From assembly GCA_009809945.1 (NCBI GenBank), contig WTPW01002187.1, positions 43,207 to 107,206 of the forward strand: DNA of 64,000 bases, written 5' to 3'. How positions within the stretch are numbered: the first letter of the stretch is position 1; each line of letters starts with the position of its first letter. This DNA is from Gigaspora margarita (lineage: Eukaryota; Glomeromycota; Glomeromycetes; Diversisporales; Gigasporaceae). Both the position numbers and the translations under genes were made by a program. The notes under the pieces are model-generated. The model saw nothing but the letters and a program-made list of their open reading frames with translations. It was not told the DNA's origin and did no database searches. Below, piece after piece: positions 1-10,274 of the stretch.

Positions 1-841
1 AACCCGAAGTAGGTTCAAATTTAAATTACAAAATAAGTTACCCACGATCGACATTAGTTGCTACATAGTAAAGTCCAAATTCTACTATACAAATCGATTA
101 TCATCGCTTAAGTAAACTTATTTGGAAGATCAAAATACAAATACAGTAAAATTTTTAGCAAGATTGGAGAACGTTTTATTATTTGACTTTTTAACTTTTA
201 CGTTCGACGAAAAAATTAAAATTTTTTAAAGAAATATATTCGACGAGCATAAAAATTAAAGGCTAAATAATAAAAAGTTCTCCGATTTGTATGAAAATTT
301 GGTAGAATATGTATTTTGAGCTTCCGAACATTTTTACTTAAGCGCTTATGATCGATTTAAATAGTAAACGTTGGACTTTACTATGTAGTAACTACTTGCG
401 ATCGCTAAAAAGACCTCTTTTTCAGAAAGAGGTTTTTAGCGATCGCAAGTAGTTGCTACATAGTAAAGTCCAAATGTTACTATTTAAATCGATCATAACT
501 GCTAACGAAAAATGTTCGGAAGCTCAAAATACATATTCTACCAAATTTTCATACAAATCGGAGAACTTTTTATTATTTAGCCTTTAATTTTTATGCTCGT
601 CGAATATATTTCTTTAAAAAATTTTAATTTTTTCGTCGAACGTAAAAGTTAAAAAGTCAAATAATAAAAAGTTCTCCAATCTTGCTAAAAATTTTACTGT
701 ATTTGTATTTTGATCTTCCAAATAAGTTTACTTAAGCGATGATAATCGATTTGTATAGTAGAATTTGGACTTTACTATGTAGCAACTATTGTCGATCGTG
801 GGTAACTTATTTTGTAGTTAAATTTGAACCTACTTCGGGTT
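1..841. repeat. near-perfect 841-bp palindrome (two MITE copies head to head)
   Basis: The first ~410 bases and the last ~410 bases are reverse complements with only scattered differences. The outer ends read AACCCGAAGTAGG and CCTACTTCGGGTT, and the centre is a short hairpin near 421 (GCGATCGC, A-rich loop, GCGATCGC). Each arm also carries its own inverted ends, GCTACATAGTAAAGTCC near 60 and GGACTTTACTATGTAG near 372. The whole is therefore best read as two copies of a ~340-bp MITE fused in opposite orientation. A diverged relative lies at 59991..60300. The left edge coincides with the window edge, so the true boundary and any target duplication on that side are unseen. No coding potential. 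Confidence 0.9.
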
Positions 842-992
842 CAAATTTTGATTGGCTATTATTGTTACCGGGATCGCGTGACCCGGATTTCGTGTAACCT
901 AACCATTGGTCAAAATGCAAGAATCTAAAAGTCACGTGATATTAGTTTGTACTACATTACACGTGACTGGGTCAGGAGGGTCGGAGGCCGGG

Positions 993-1960
993 CTGGGGGA
1001 GTGAAATTACTCTTCTTAATAAGAAGTTTTTGTTGAAATTGTTGAATTTAGTTGATGGTGAAATTGGTGAAATTTTTTTTTTTTAACGTTTAAAGGCCGT
1101 GTGCTATGGCCGGAATTTATTATGAGTTAAGTGACGTAATATTTGATACATGAACGAGGATACAACTAGCCACACATGCACTTTTGGTGCCTAATTTAAG
1201 TAGTCCGCCCGAAGGTTCTACACTAGCTGCCATACCTACAACCCAACTACGGGAATTGCCTATTTAAACCCTCCAATTCAAGTCCTCCTATTACTACCTG
1301 ACGCACTACGTTTGCGCAGATATAGTAGGGCCACAACCCTTTTAAATATTACGACCTAAGGGCTACTTTACCCTCGCACAAACTGCCTACCGGAATCGAC
1401 TTCCATGTCCCATACATGTACCATTGTCCGGATTTGGTAGCCAGAGACTACCTGCCCTTATTAGGTTTGTTCGGATCGTATTACTGCCTTCTTTTGGCTA
1501 TACCGTAAGGACCGATTTTTACTACCTCCTAATTCGGGTCTTGCCAAACGGGTTCTCGTAGGTTTTTTCTGGTTTCCTGGATTTGCGATGTAATACACCA
1601 TTGCGCCCGTGAGCTCCCATTCAAGATGGTGGAACCAGGGTTACAGGTTTGCGCCCAACCGATCATAAGCCACAATTACCGAACACAAATTTAACTTCAA
1701 AACGTCGCCAGTGGGATTCGAACTGTCAATCTGCCGCTTGGGGGGTGACACCTTGACCACTTCTCTAAGGCGCCACACCCTGAAATTGGTGAAATTAGTT
1801 TTTCAATATTAAAATTAATTTAAATTATGCCAAAAATTAATTAAAACTAAGTTAAATCAAATACAATAATTGTTTTAGACTTAATTTATAAATTTATTAA
1901 AAATGTTGAAATTATTGTTGAAATTAAAAAAATTGAAAATGAATTTCATCCCCAACTATA
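993..1960 (+). mobile_element. MITE of the GGGGTGAAATT family, split by a SINE
   Basis: Bases 1000-1074 and 1781-1960 together match the uninterrupted element at 26835..27094, and in reverse the one at 63336..63592. The right end CCCCAACTATA is intact. The left end is degraded (GGGGGAGTGAAATT), so no target duplication can be read for this copy. The SINE at 1075..1780 interrupts it. The undisturbed copy at 26835 shows the exact empty site. Confidence 0.8.
1075..1780 (-). mobile_element. tRNA-derived SINE, copy 1 (706 bp)
   Basis: On the minus strand the element starts next to 1780 with a tRNA-like head: A-box-like TTAGAGAAGTGG and B box GTTCGAATCCC, then a ~600-bp body and a poly(A) tail seen as the T run at 1075-1084. 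A 16-bp target duplication TGAAATTGGTGAAATT flanks it at 1059..1074 and 1781..1796. This is a complete retroposition signature. The class II (Leu/Ser-like) flavour of the head is inferred from the A-box region. A second copy lies at 15486..16263. The body has no reading frame shared by both copies, so it is non-coding. At over 700 bp it is long for a SINE. Confidence 0.85.
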
Positions 1961-2051
1961 GGTATGAATAGCAAATTTAGGAGGTATGTATAGCAGCCGC
2001 CTAATTTTATTAGAAGATATACTTATTAACTAAATAATCATTAGATTTATC

Positions 2052-2405
2052 TAGGGTTGCATCAGTCCGGTCCGGTCCGGTCCCTAAGAGGACCGTTATA
2101 ATAGTGTTTACGGTCCCGGTCCAGTCTGGTCCTTCAGTCCCATAACGGTCCTTTAATGATTACGTCAATCTTAATGCATAAGATTTTATTGGCCAAAAAT
2201 GACATAATTATTTACTGTCAGATGTAAACAAACATCATATGATCTATGTTACACCTGATCAAGAAATTTGATTGGGTGATACAAACATCAGTTATGTTTA
2301 CAAGGACCGGTCCCAGGACCGGTCCTTTAATAGTCCCACAGTCCTTATCAGTCCCGGTCTGGGACCGGTCCTGGACCGGTCTTTTTCAGGACCGATGCAT
2401 CCCTA
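2052..2405. mobile_element. hAT-like MITE with GGTCC sub-repeats
   Basis: Terminal inverted repeats are TAGGGTTGCATCAGTCC and GGACCGATGCATCCCTA. The 8-bp target duplication GATTTATC is present at 2044..2051 and 2406..2413. The inside is built of repeated GGTCC/GGACC units (GGTCCGGTCCGGTCC at the left, GGGACCGGTCCTGGACC at the right). A short open frame across it is not a gene. The 8-bp duplication and TAGGG start fit the hAT superfamily. Confidence 0.88.
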
Positions 2406-2576
2406 GATTTATCAAAGCATGGAATTTTTTTTTTTGACAACGAGGTCTATCCTCTAATTTTTTATTAATTCAATTTATAAGATTATATGCTAATATACAT
2501 CAAAAGAGAATTATTTGTGAAATAGGGGTATGAGCTGATTTACTCGCGACCTAAGCTGTGCTAAGGTCGTTAGGCC

Positions 2577-3311
2577 TCAGTCGTCGAGGGTATATAAGTA
2601 AGATCGCCCGAGAGCGATATATTTATCTAGGTAAGTATTGTGTGTTAGCAAAGGGAGATTTGCGCAGTTAGGAAAATGTGTTTGACTATCTAAAGGAGGG
2701 GGTGATGGAAGGATTATAGATTCATCGTGGCGGTATTGTCTAGATGGTAACCAAATTTCGTGATGAATTGTTTTCATGATAAGGTGGTGGAGAGCTGGTG
2801 CGTATTTGTGTCTATCTTCGATCTTGACGAAAAGTGCTAGTGTTGCGGTCGTAATGTATCTGAGTGGTAGAGTTCTGTTGATGTGAAGGTACTTGAAGGA
2901 AGTGATGAAGTCGTTGAGTTGGTATAGGTGTAATTCGAGTTCAGTAGCGAGTGTCTTTATTACATCTTTGAGTAGAGAGGTGAGACTGGATGGGTTAGTA
3001 ATGCAGAAGAGAAGATGTGAAGTTGTTTCTGGTGCCGAGCGGCATCTTGGGCAAAGGTAGTCCGGGTATTTTGTAGGGTTTCGATAGTGTAAAGTTTCGA
3101 ATGTTGGGAGTTCATTAGCTAAGAGTTTGATTTTGAAGCTTTTTAATCGTGAGAAGGATGGGTTAGTAGATAATGAGAGGGGTTTTTCTTCGAAGGATAG
3201 GAAGGATAGAGTGGCCTGTATTTGTATGTCAGGAAATTCAGTAATCCAATAATTGATACGATTTTGTTTTCTCCATTGCACATAGTTGATTATATCCGTT
3301 ATGTCTTTCAT
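2577..3311 (-). pseudogene. LINE ORF2 C-terminal part with CCHC-like finger
   Basis: An open 244-aa segment forms the end of ORF2. Around residues 85-105 it carries CPRCRSAPETTSHLLFC, a C-x2-C-x9-H-x3-C arrangement seen at the C-terminus of many LINE polymerases after the RT or RNase H domain. It is continuous in sense with the upstream RT, but frame changes separate them. Its methionine is internal and not a real start. Probable role in the intact element: template RNA or DNA binding during target-primed reverse transcription. Confidence 0.75.
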
Positions 3312-3452
3312 AGTCGTTCTAATGTTGAAAGCGCAAGGTGTATTGCGATAGGTGGAGATGTATCTATTGTATATGAAATGCTGAGGAGCAAAATTTAGAT
3401 CTAGGGTTTTGTCTGGGTTGTTTGAGTGAGATATGTTTTGGTCGAAGAGGAA

Positions 3453-3952
3453 TCAGAATTTTAGGTTGGAGGTGATTGCTTTAATTGTAAGCAGTGTGGG
3501 AGCATATTGGTTTTTGTCCAGAGTTAGCGAACAGTGTGGTGGATTGTTATGCGTTTGTTCGGCGAGAGATAGGAATTTGCGGTTGTTGGATCTGATCGTA
3601 ATAGTGGGACCGGGGAAGAAGCTTGTTGATATGAAGGCGAATAATGTGAGTGCTGCATTTTCTTTGCTGGGCCAGTGTTTATTTGTGCATCCCCAAGTCA
3701 TCGGGCATTGTTAAAAGAGCATATGGCCCGTGGTCGATTGTGGTTATTTTTTTCGTATGAAGTAGAGATATGTATTTCGGTGGGGCGGGATTTGGTTTGG
3801 ATTTTATTTATCTCTTCCCAAATTTCTATTGGGAAGTATGTAAAATTCAGTGGGCGGGTCCGATTGGTGTCGGTATATCTCAGGGCATTTATGTTATTGT
3901 CTTGTTGTATTTTAGCAGAAATTGTGTTGAGCGCGGATTCTAGGTCTTCCAA
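3453..3952 (-). pseudogene. LINE RNase H-like remnant, frameshifted
   Basis: Two overlapping frames (3698..3952 and 3453..3701) join at about 3700 to give a stretch resembling the RNase H domain of Glomeromycotina LINEs. In the second frame, WPSKENAALTLFAF takes the place of the usual WPSS..AE..A helix and TIRSNNRKFL that of the TDSQ strand. The catalytic Asp positions are not kept (IHISTS where FTDGS is expected; SNN for TDS). I therefore read this as a dead domain. The family assignment is from memory of the motif order and is moderate. Confidence 0.5.
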
Positions 3953-4269
3953 GTTAGAGTGTATATTTTTGCACGAGGATACCTGTAGGGTGTATAAGTA
4001 TTTTATGTTATGGGTAAAATAACAGTGTTTTGTTTTTAGGTTTGGGTCTTTGATTTTGCAGCCCGGGCAGGGGACTGCTTTGTTGTTGTTATTTATATAG
4101 TGGCGTATATGTGCATGTTGATTTGTTGTACGTATAGATTTGCCTATGATCGAGTTGAATGTGATTAACCAGGGTTTATTTCCCTGTTCCCATTTGGTCA
4201 GGGTACAGGGGTTGGGACAGAGGTATTGTGTTGAGGGATTAGCGTGTATTGTTATAAGGTCTTGAATTT

Positions 4270-4503
4270 CTAGGAACCAGAGGGGGTCCGTCCTGGTGGT
4301 ATTTTTCCTATATTGTGATGGAAGTTTTTCCAGTTCAAAAGTTCCGTATTATTGTAGTTCAGGAATTGTTCGATATATCTGATATTGTGGTGGTTCAATT
4401 TTTCTTTGAGTGAAAGTGATTTGGGGTGGTGGTAGAGTATGTCATTGATTGGGGTACCGAGCCTGGTCAAAGGTTTTGGCCAATCGGTTTCTGTATGGTG
4501 CAC
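4270..4503 (-). pseudogene. LINE ORF2 segment between RT and RNase H
   Basis: A 77-aa open piece on the element's sense strand lies downstream of the RT. It has no recognisable domain. It contains KSLSLKEKLNHHNIRYIEQFL, a type of segment seen in the linker after fungal LINE polymerases. A stop codon separates it from the next part. It is kept only as a fragment of the broken ORF2. Confidence 0.5.
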
Positions 4504-4683
4504 TAGTTAGATTTTTGAAGTATGCATCGCTAAAATCGATTGTGCAGTGTGAGTGTTGTATTGGCTTATCGGGAATAAGGGTGGTGTAGTAAGAATAGAA
4601 TAGTGAGATTTTGTTGAGTCCTGCAGGTCCTGTAGTCTAGCTTTGAGAAAGGAAATATCGAAATTAGAATAATTTATATTTCT

Positions 4684-5919
4684 TTATAGGGAGGTAGTTA
4701 GTACCATGAGTTGATTTTGAACAAGGTTTTTAAGACCATAGATGCGTGGGTGGAAGAGAAAGGAGTTGGGCACTCCTCGAGATAATTTGGCTTTGGATTT
4801 GACCAAATTGGAGCAGCAATTGTTTAGGATGTTCAGTTGATTTATTGAGAGGAATGAGCTGTAAAGTCTATAGGAGAGTCTGGGGATCAGAACGTTGTTG
4901 ATTATATAGATGGCTTGTTTGTCCATTATTATTGCTTTTTGCATCATTCCAGTGCATTGTTTGAATTCTGTCATAATTATTTTTTGGACTGATGAAGGGG
5001 TACGGTTGAAGGTAAACCAAGCTCCTAGATATTTGAATAGTTTTGAATTCGGAGTTGGTGTGATAATTTGGTCATCGAAAGTGATTGCTTTGTTGGTGAT
5101 AGATTTGGAGTTTGTTGCCAGGATTGATTTCGAGGGATTGACCGTTATGTTAGTAAATTTATAAAAGGAATTAGCAGTTACGAGAATGCTTTCTAAGGCT
5201 TTTTTGCTTGGGGCAATCCAGATGGAGTCATCCATGTAAGCCATTATGGAGTCAATGATTTCTTTATTCTGATTGTTCATGTTTAGTGTTCGAGAAAAGC
5301 CAGGGTGTTCCTTGGAGATANGGGTAATAAGAGGGTCNTAGTAGATGACCCAAAGAATNGNGNACATTGTTTCACCTTGATCTATTCCGTCGTTTACAGG
5401 GTAGGGTTTGGTGAGGCCGTGGCTGGTTATCACTTGATTAGTTCGATTGAGCAAAATAAATGTCATTAGGTTGATAAAAGGAGTGGGCAATTTGATTCTT
5501 TCCATCGCTTTTGTGAGTGTAGGAATATGTATGGAATCGAAGGCTTTCGACATGTCTTGTAATAGGAGCCAAAGTTCTTGTTTATGTGTAGTGGCAGTTT
5601 CGATGATAGTTGTGAGTTGAGAGATAGGCTGTAGGGTAGATTGGAATGGGAAAGCAGCATAGTTCAGTGGTGATAGAATGCGGTGGCGTAGAAGTGTGTC
5701 TGAGAGTCTGTTAGTTAGAAGTTTAGTGAATATCTTCCTAGAGTGATCGATTAAGGTTATTGGGCGAGTAGATTGTAAGTCGTAATTGTATCGAGTTTTC
5801 TTTGGTATGGCCCAGATGTTTGATGTCAGCCAGGCTTTCAGGGTTTTTTCTAATTGTATGCAGGCATTGAGAATTTGCAACAAGCGCTCCAGTGCGGTTT
5901 GTGGGAGATGTTGGAGCAT
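4684..5919 (-). pseudogene. LINE reverse transcriptase core (ORF2)
   Basis: A 411-aa open segment with the ordered RT blocks: RPITL (block 2), QDMSKAFDS (domain A, catalytic Asp), GIDQGET (domain B), AYMDDS (domain C, the YxDD box) and FKYLGAW (domain E). The catalytic Asp residues of A and C are still present. N bases near 5322-5363 fall between B and C and leave four residues undefined. In the intact element this enzyme copies the RNA at the nicked target. The upstream endonuclease is in a different frame, so the full polyprotein is broken. Confidence 0.9.
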
Positions 5920-5976
5920 TTTATTAGAGATGTTGTTGGGACCAGTGGCTTTGCGTTTTGGTGCTTCAGTAATAAC

Positions 5977-6309
5977 TCAGTTCATTTTTTCAAGCATGAA
6001 GGGATTAAGTAGGTTTTCATATATTTTTGGGTAAATACTATCATTTGGGGCATAGTAAGGTTCCCATTCCTTCCATTGATTCATATTTGTAGGATTATAT
6101 TTGGTCCAGGCCTGAAAGTGTGCTGATATNGTATTTTTGATGTCAGTGGGGTTAGTGATTACNGAGTCGGGTGTGATGATTTTGTNGAAGCTAATATGAT
6201 CNTTGTTCTTTTTCAGGATGCTGCTTATCATTCTACTGGTATTGTCTTTAAAGTCATTGTAGCGGCGGTTAGTGTAAAATTTGATTTTTTCTGATTGTTG
6301 TAGGTACAC
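5977..6309 (-). pseudogene. LINE ORF2 linker between endonuclease and RT
   Basis: A 110-aa open stretch includes SEKIKFYTNRRYNDFKDNTS and later HFQAWTKYNP, the sort of 'thumbless' linker that precedes the RT fingers in LINE polyproteins. N bases at 6130-6202 leave several residues undefined. It is separated from the RT by a stop near 5975 and from the endonuclease by about 370 bp of frame-shifted sequence. Confidence 0.55.
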
Positions 6310-6683
6310 TTCTGCATTCCTGCTTTTCCATATTATGGATTTGATTTCTTTTATTGCCTTGATGGTTTTTGAGTAGAGGGTTTCACTATTTTCTAAAGGC
6401 AGGTTTGAGAGAGCGATTGGAGTTAGAGAGAATAGGGGGAGTTGTGCTAGGTCAAGGCCGTTATGTAGATGTTTGTTAATGGTTGTGAGTAGGAAGGGTA
6501 TGCTAGTTGGGGTAGTAATTTTGGCGATTTTGTGGAGGCATTTATTTATGCTTTTTAGTGCATTATGTAATTTTGTGGCTTTCAGGGATAGCGCGTGGAA
6601 AGTATTTGTTGTGATGGTTGTCTTGGGTATGTGGTTATTTGCTGCTTGTTGAATTGAGTGGGACCATAGGTTCCAATTTTTAT

Positions 6684-7649
6684 TTAGTTAATCCTGGTTC
6701 GATATAGCTTGGAAGTGGTTGGTTTGCCTAGCAGCGTGGATACTTTGTTGCCGAAATTGTCCCAATCTTCCGCTGTTGTTTTTTCATATGAGAAGGTTTT
6801 CCGTTTTTGTCTTTTGTTGCAGGGTGTTAGTGAAGAGAAGTTTGTGTACCAGGTTGTAGTGAGAATGTTGTGGTCACTATCGGTTATGCCATGTGAGTTA
6901 ATTAGGGTTGGGGGATCGAGGTCTAAGAGAATTTTAGTTGAGGTCCAGATATCATCAATTTGAGAAGTAAGGCCCCTACCACTCCAGGTAGGTTCAGAGA
7001 TTTTGTGAAAGTTTAATAAGCTAGTGAGGTCATTGGAAGTTAGATCAGGAAATATGGGTAGTCTATGTTTTTTATGAGCGTCAGCATTTGCATTAAAGTC
7101 TCCGAGAAGGATAGTGTGCCAGTTCTTTTTTTTGGCTTCTGTGACCCAAAGCGAGATCTGAGTTTGAGTGCGAGTCGATAAGTCTTTATTGTTCGAAGGT
7201 AGGTAGATTGAAATAATGCGAGTTTTATTTCTGGAAATGAAGAAGTCTATATAAATGGCAGTGCCAGGAAGAGTGTTGATATCGTGTATATATGGCTGAA
7301 GTGTATTATGGACGAGTATTGCTGTGCCCATACTGGTTTCTCTATGTTGTGTAGTATTGGGGGGAATAAAGTTAGATGTGAAAATTTTATAGTGTGGGTT
7401 AGTTAATGTCTGGGGGTTGTTTTTGAGTTTTGTTTCTGTTATTCCAATTATGTGTAGTTTTGATTGTAGGCAGAAATCTATCCAAAGGTGTAATTTGGTC
7501 AAGTTGTTAATTCCTCTAACATTGTGGGTGGCTAAATTTAATTTTTCTTTAAAGTTGCCGAATTCTTGTTGATTGAGTATGGTGTTATTGGAGGTGTCCT
7601 GGTTTTGTGATGTTAGTTGATTACTCATGATGGGACGAGGTGTCATCAT
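6684..7649 (-). pseudogene. LINE apurinic-type endonuclease domain (ORF2 N-terminus)
   Basis: A 321-aa open segment has the exonuclease-endonuclease-phosphatase fold motifs in order: LATHNVRGINN (residues ~39-49), GITETKL (catalytic Glu), LLGDFNANAD (catalytic Asp and Asn), WSGRGLTSQIDDIW and SDHNIL (catalytic Asp-His pair). This enzyme nicks target DNA to start target-primed reverse transcription. Its first ATG at 7649 overlaps the end of ORF1 by a few tens of bases in another frame, as usual for ORF1/ORF2 LINEs. The domain looks undamaged until the frame breaks near 6684. Confidence 0.9.
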
Positions 7650-7690
7650 CCTTTCTGTTTTTTGGCTCTAGAGGGGCCATTTCGATATCT

Positions 7691-9837
7691 TCAGGGGGTG
7701 ATTTGTGTCGTTTTTTCGAATAAGTTCCAGCTCGGAGGGGTTAGAGTTGGGACGTTGAATAGTGAGTCCGGAAGGGAGCTAAATGAGAAGGTGTTCCTTA
7801 GGAATTCTGTAGCCTGGGGGACCATGGCTTGTTCAGTAATGGGAAAAGTGAGTGGAGGCAAGTCTTTGTCTTTGATATATGTATTTATCGAATCATTGTC
7901 TGGGGGCAATTTGGGTAATTCGTTTGGGGGGGCTTTCACAACGGGTATATTGATCCATTCCGTAGGTATGGCATGGAAGAAGTAATGATGTCTTAAAGCT
8001 CTGGCTGCAATGGTTAATTCCTTTGGTGTCTTGATGGAGAGCGTTAGGTTGACTAGTGTGACCAGGTTTGGATCAGTGGGCAGGTCTGGCTTTTCAGTGT
8101 AGTTAAAGGACACATAGGCTTTGGGAAGGGGTTCGGGTGTTGCATAGTATCGAGATAGTGTCGTGAGAAAACTCGAGAGTGTTTCTGTATCACTAATTGG
8201 AAAAGAGAAGTCTTTCAACCTGAGTAATTCAGGGGCAGCTGGTAGTCTTTTTTTACTGATTAGGTAGTCATTAGGTAGAAATTGGAAAACATAGTTTTCT
8301 CGTAAGAGTTTTACGTTTTCTCAGAAATGCTCGTTGCTAGTAGGATAAAATGGGAATAGCTTCTGTAGACGGGGGTGCAGATCTTGGGGGGTCAAAGGAA
8401 GAGGTTGCTTTTTTGGTGGCAAGTCAAAGTAGGTATGGGGTACACGACTAAAAATGTAGTAGGTTTCAAGTATTTTTTTGTGGGACTTGAATTTCTTTAG
8501 CTCTAGTCTAGAAGTGATCAGAAACAGGGTCCGGGTTGCAGAATTTAGGTCTTTGGGCTTGTCAGGAAGGGGGATTCTTTTATCTGCAATATATGAAGCA
8601 GGGAGGAGATCAAAGGTAAAGGCTTGTCGTAGAGTTATGGCAATTGCACGTATTTGTTTACGGTCTTCAAGTGGGAGTTGAAAAGGCAAGGCTTGTCTAA
8701 GGCTGTTATCTATATCATCCGGTGTGTTCGGTAAGGGTTGTAACAAACTTGTTTTGACATCGTTGATTATATTTCTTAGCGTGTCAAAGTCTGTACCGAC
8801 TTTTATTTTTGTGAAACCTGCTAAGTATAGGGTATAACGGGTGAATTCATATGAATCTAAGTTAGAGAATTCTTCATTTGTCCAGAAGTCAATTGCTAGT
8901 TTTTTCCTCAAAAGATAGAAGATTTGGTCTTTATTTGTTCTGTTCAGGACGTAAGCGTTGTTTTGTTCTTTAAATTTTTTGATAGCATCGTTTAACATCG
9001 CCTGAAATTGTTTTTGATGTGGGGGTCGAGTGTCATGACGTCTAGTGAAGGTTCTAAAGAACGCACGGTCTTTGTGGAAGAGTTTTGCTTCTATGCCAGG
9101 AGGAATGTATTCTTGAGTGGGTTTGGTTTTTAATTTGTGTTCGATAAGCTGTTGAAGTAGTAAAGGTGATGCAAAGGCCTCAATGATTTTATCTTTGGTC
9201 CACTTTTCTTGATCGAAGGGGGTTGTTTTCACGTCTGATAGAGTAAGTCAGATTGATTCGGTCCATTTCCGGATGGTTTTGACGCATTCGGGATTTTGGG
9301 TACGTCAGGTCGTTGTCGATGTACTTGGTCCGGCAAGTGCTTGACTATATGTTTTTGGAGTAGTTTCTGAGTCAGTGATGGTTCCGGTTGATAGATTGTC
9401 AGATTCTGGATCAGGAATCTGTTCAGGGTCGATTTCCATATCTTCTAAGGGAGCATTTTTGGGGGGCGTGGGAAGAATTTCTTGAGATTCTGTTTGGGGG
9501 GAACTGGGGCTGGGTTCTGAGTCGGTAACTGTACCGATACAGTTTGTTTTGATTGAGGATCATCGCATGATGTCATTTCGGAATTTGTTGGGGGTGAGCT
9601 GGAATCGCCACTATTGTTGTGAATTATTTCATCAGGTGGGGGTATAGAGAGCAAGGGTGCGTGGAGATTGGCAGAAGAAATATCTGGTTGGGTGGCATGG
9701 CGGTTACGATTTCTTTTATTGGGTTGTTCATTGGAATATTGTTCATCGGGGATATTGGTTTCCATGGGTACGGGGGTTGTGTTATTGCGGTCCATAGATG
9801 CATCATTTTGGTGTGTTGCCGACATAGTCGGCAACAA
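7691..9837 (-). pseudogene. LINE ORF1, broken, family unrecognised
   Basis: Three collinear open pieces (9445..9837, 8321..9232, 7691..8218) make up a roughly 700-residue protein interrupted by a frameshift near 9450 and stops near 9300 and 8320. The N-terminus is hydrophilic, Asn- and Pro-rich, with a basic patch NKRNRNRH. The rest is helical and repeats a motif of the type P(L/P)PDKPKDLNS.TR / PT.PNLVTLVN.TL about every 100 residues. I see no gag zinc knuckle or RRM-like motif. By position it should be the RNA-binding ORF1 product, but the fold is unknown to me. Confidence 0.7.
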
Positions 9838-10274
9838 ATTTTTGAAGGAAATAGGAAGTGCGAAGGCTGCGGAAAAAGTCCTTTTCCCAGAAATAGTTAA
9901 GTTTAGAACCTTGTAGAACGTGAGCAGTGCCCAGATCGTTGTTTCGAATAATTAATTTGCCGTTAAACGAAATAAATTCTCTACTGTTTGTTTGTTTTGT
10001 GATTTTCAGTGATGTACAGGAGAGAGTTCCAAAGCATAGAATTATATAAACATGATTTTTAATTGCTTCAATAAATATAATTTAGTCTTTTTAAGTCTAG
10101 GACATCTATAATAATATGGATCATTTGTAGACTTAAAATCATACCACCAGATTAATGTGAGATTAAGTATGCTTTCTTTAGTAGTTTCAACATTGAGTAA
10201 TAAATATATCTATAATTAAATATTAAATATTTAATATTTTATAAAATTTAAAAAAAAAATAAAAATACAACAAA

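Larger units (their letters stand above)
2427..10029 (-). mobile_element. LINE (non-LTR) retrotransposon, ~7.6 kb, decayed
   Basis: The order from 10029 down is ORF1, apurinic-type endonuclease, reverse transcriptase, RNase H-like remnant and a C-terminal CCHC-like finger. It ends in a poly(A) tail seen as the T run at 2425-2435. A 14-bp target duplication with one mismatch, CAAAGCATGGAATT (2413..2426) and CAAAGCATAGAATT (10030..10043), brackets it, so the copy seems full length. Both ORFs are broken by frameshifts and stops and it is not autonomous now. Six or so N bases fall in the RT part. It inserted directly beside the MITE at 2052..2405. Confidence 0.9.

Noticed and set aside
2246..2437. 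63-codon frame
   Set aside because: Spans the right half of a hAT-like MITE and the LINE tail; its Gly/Pro/Thr pattern comes from GGTCC repeats.
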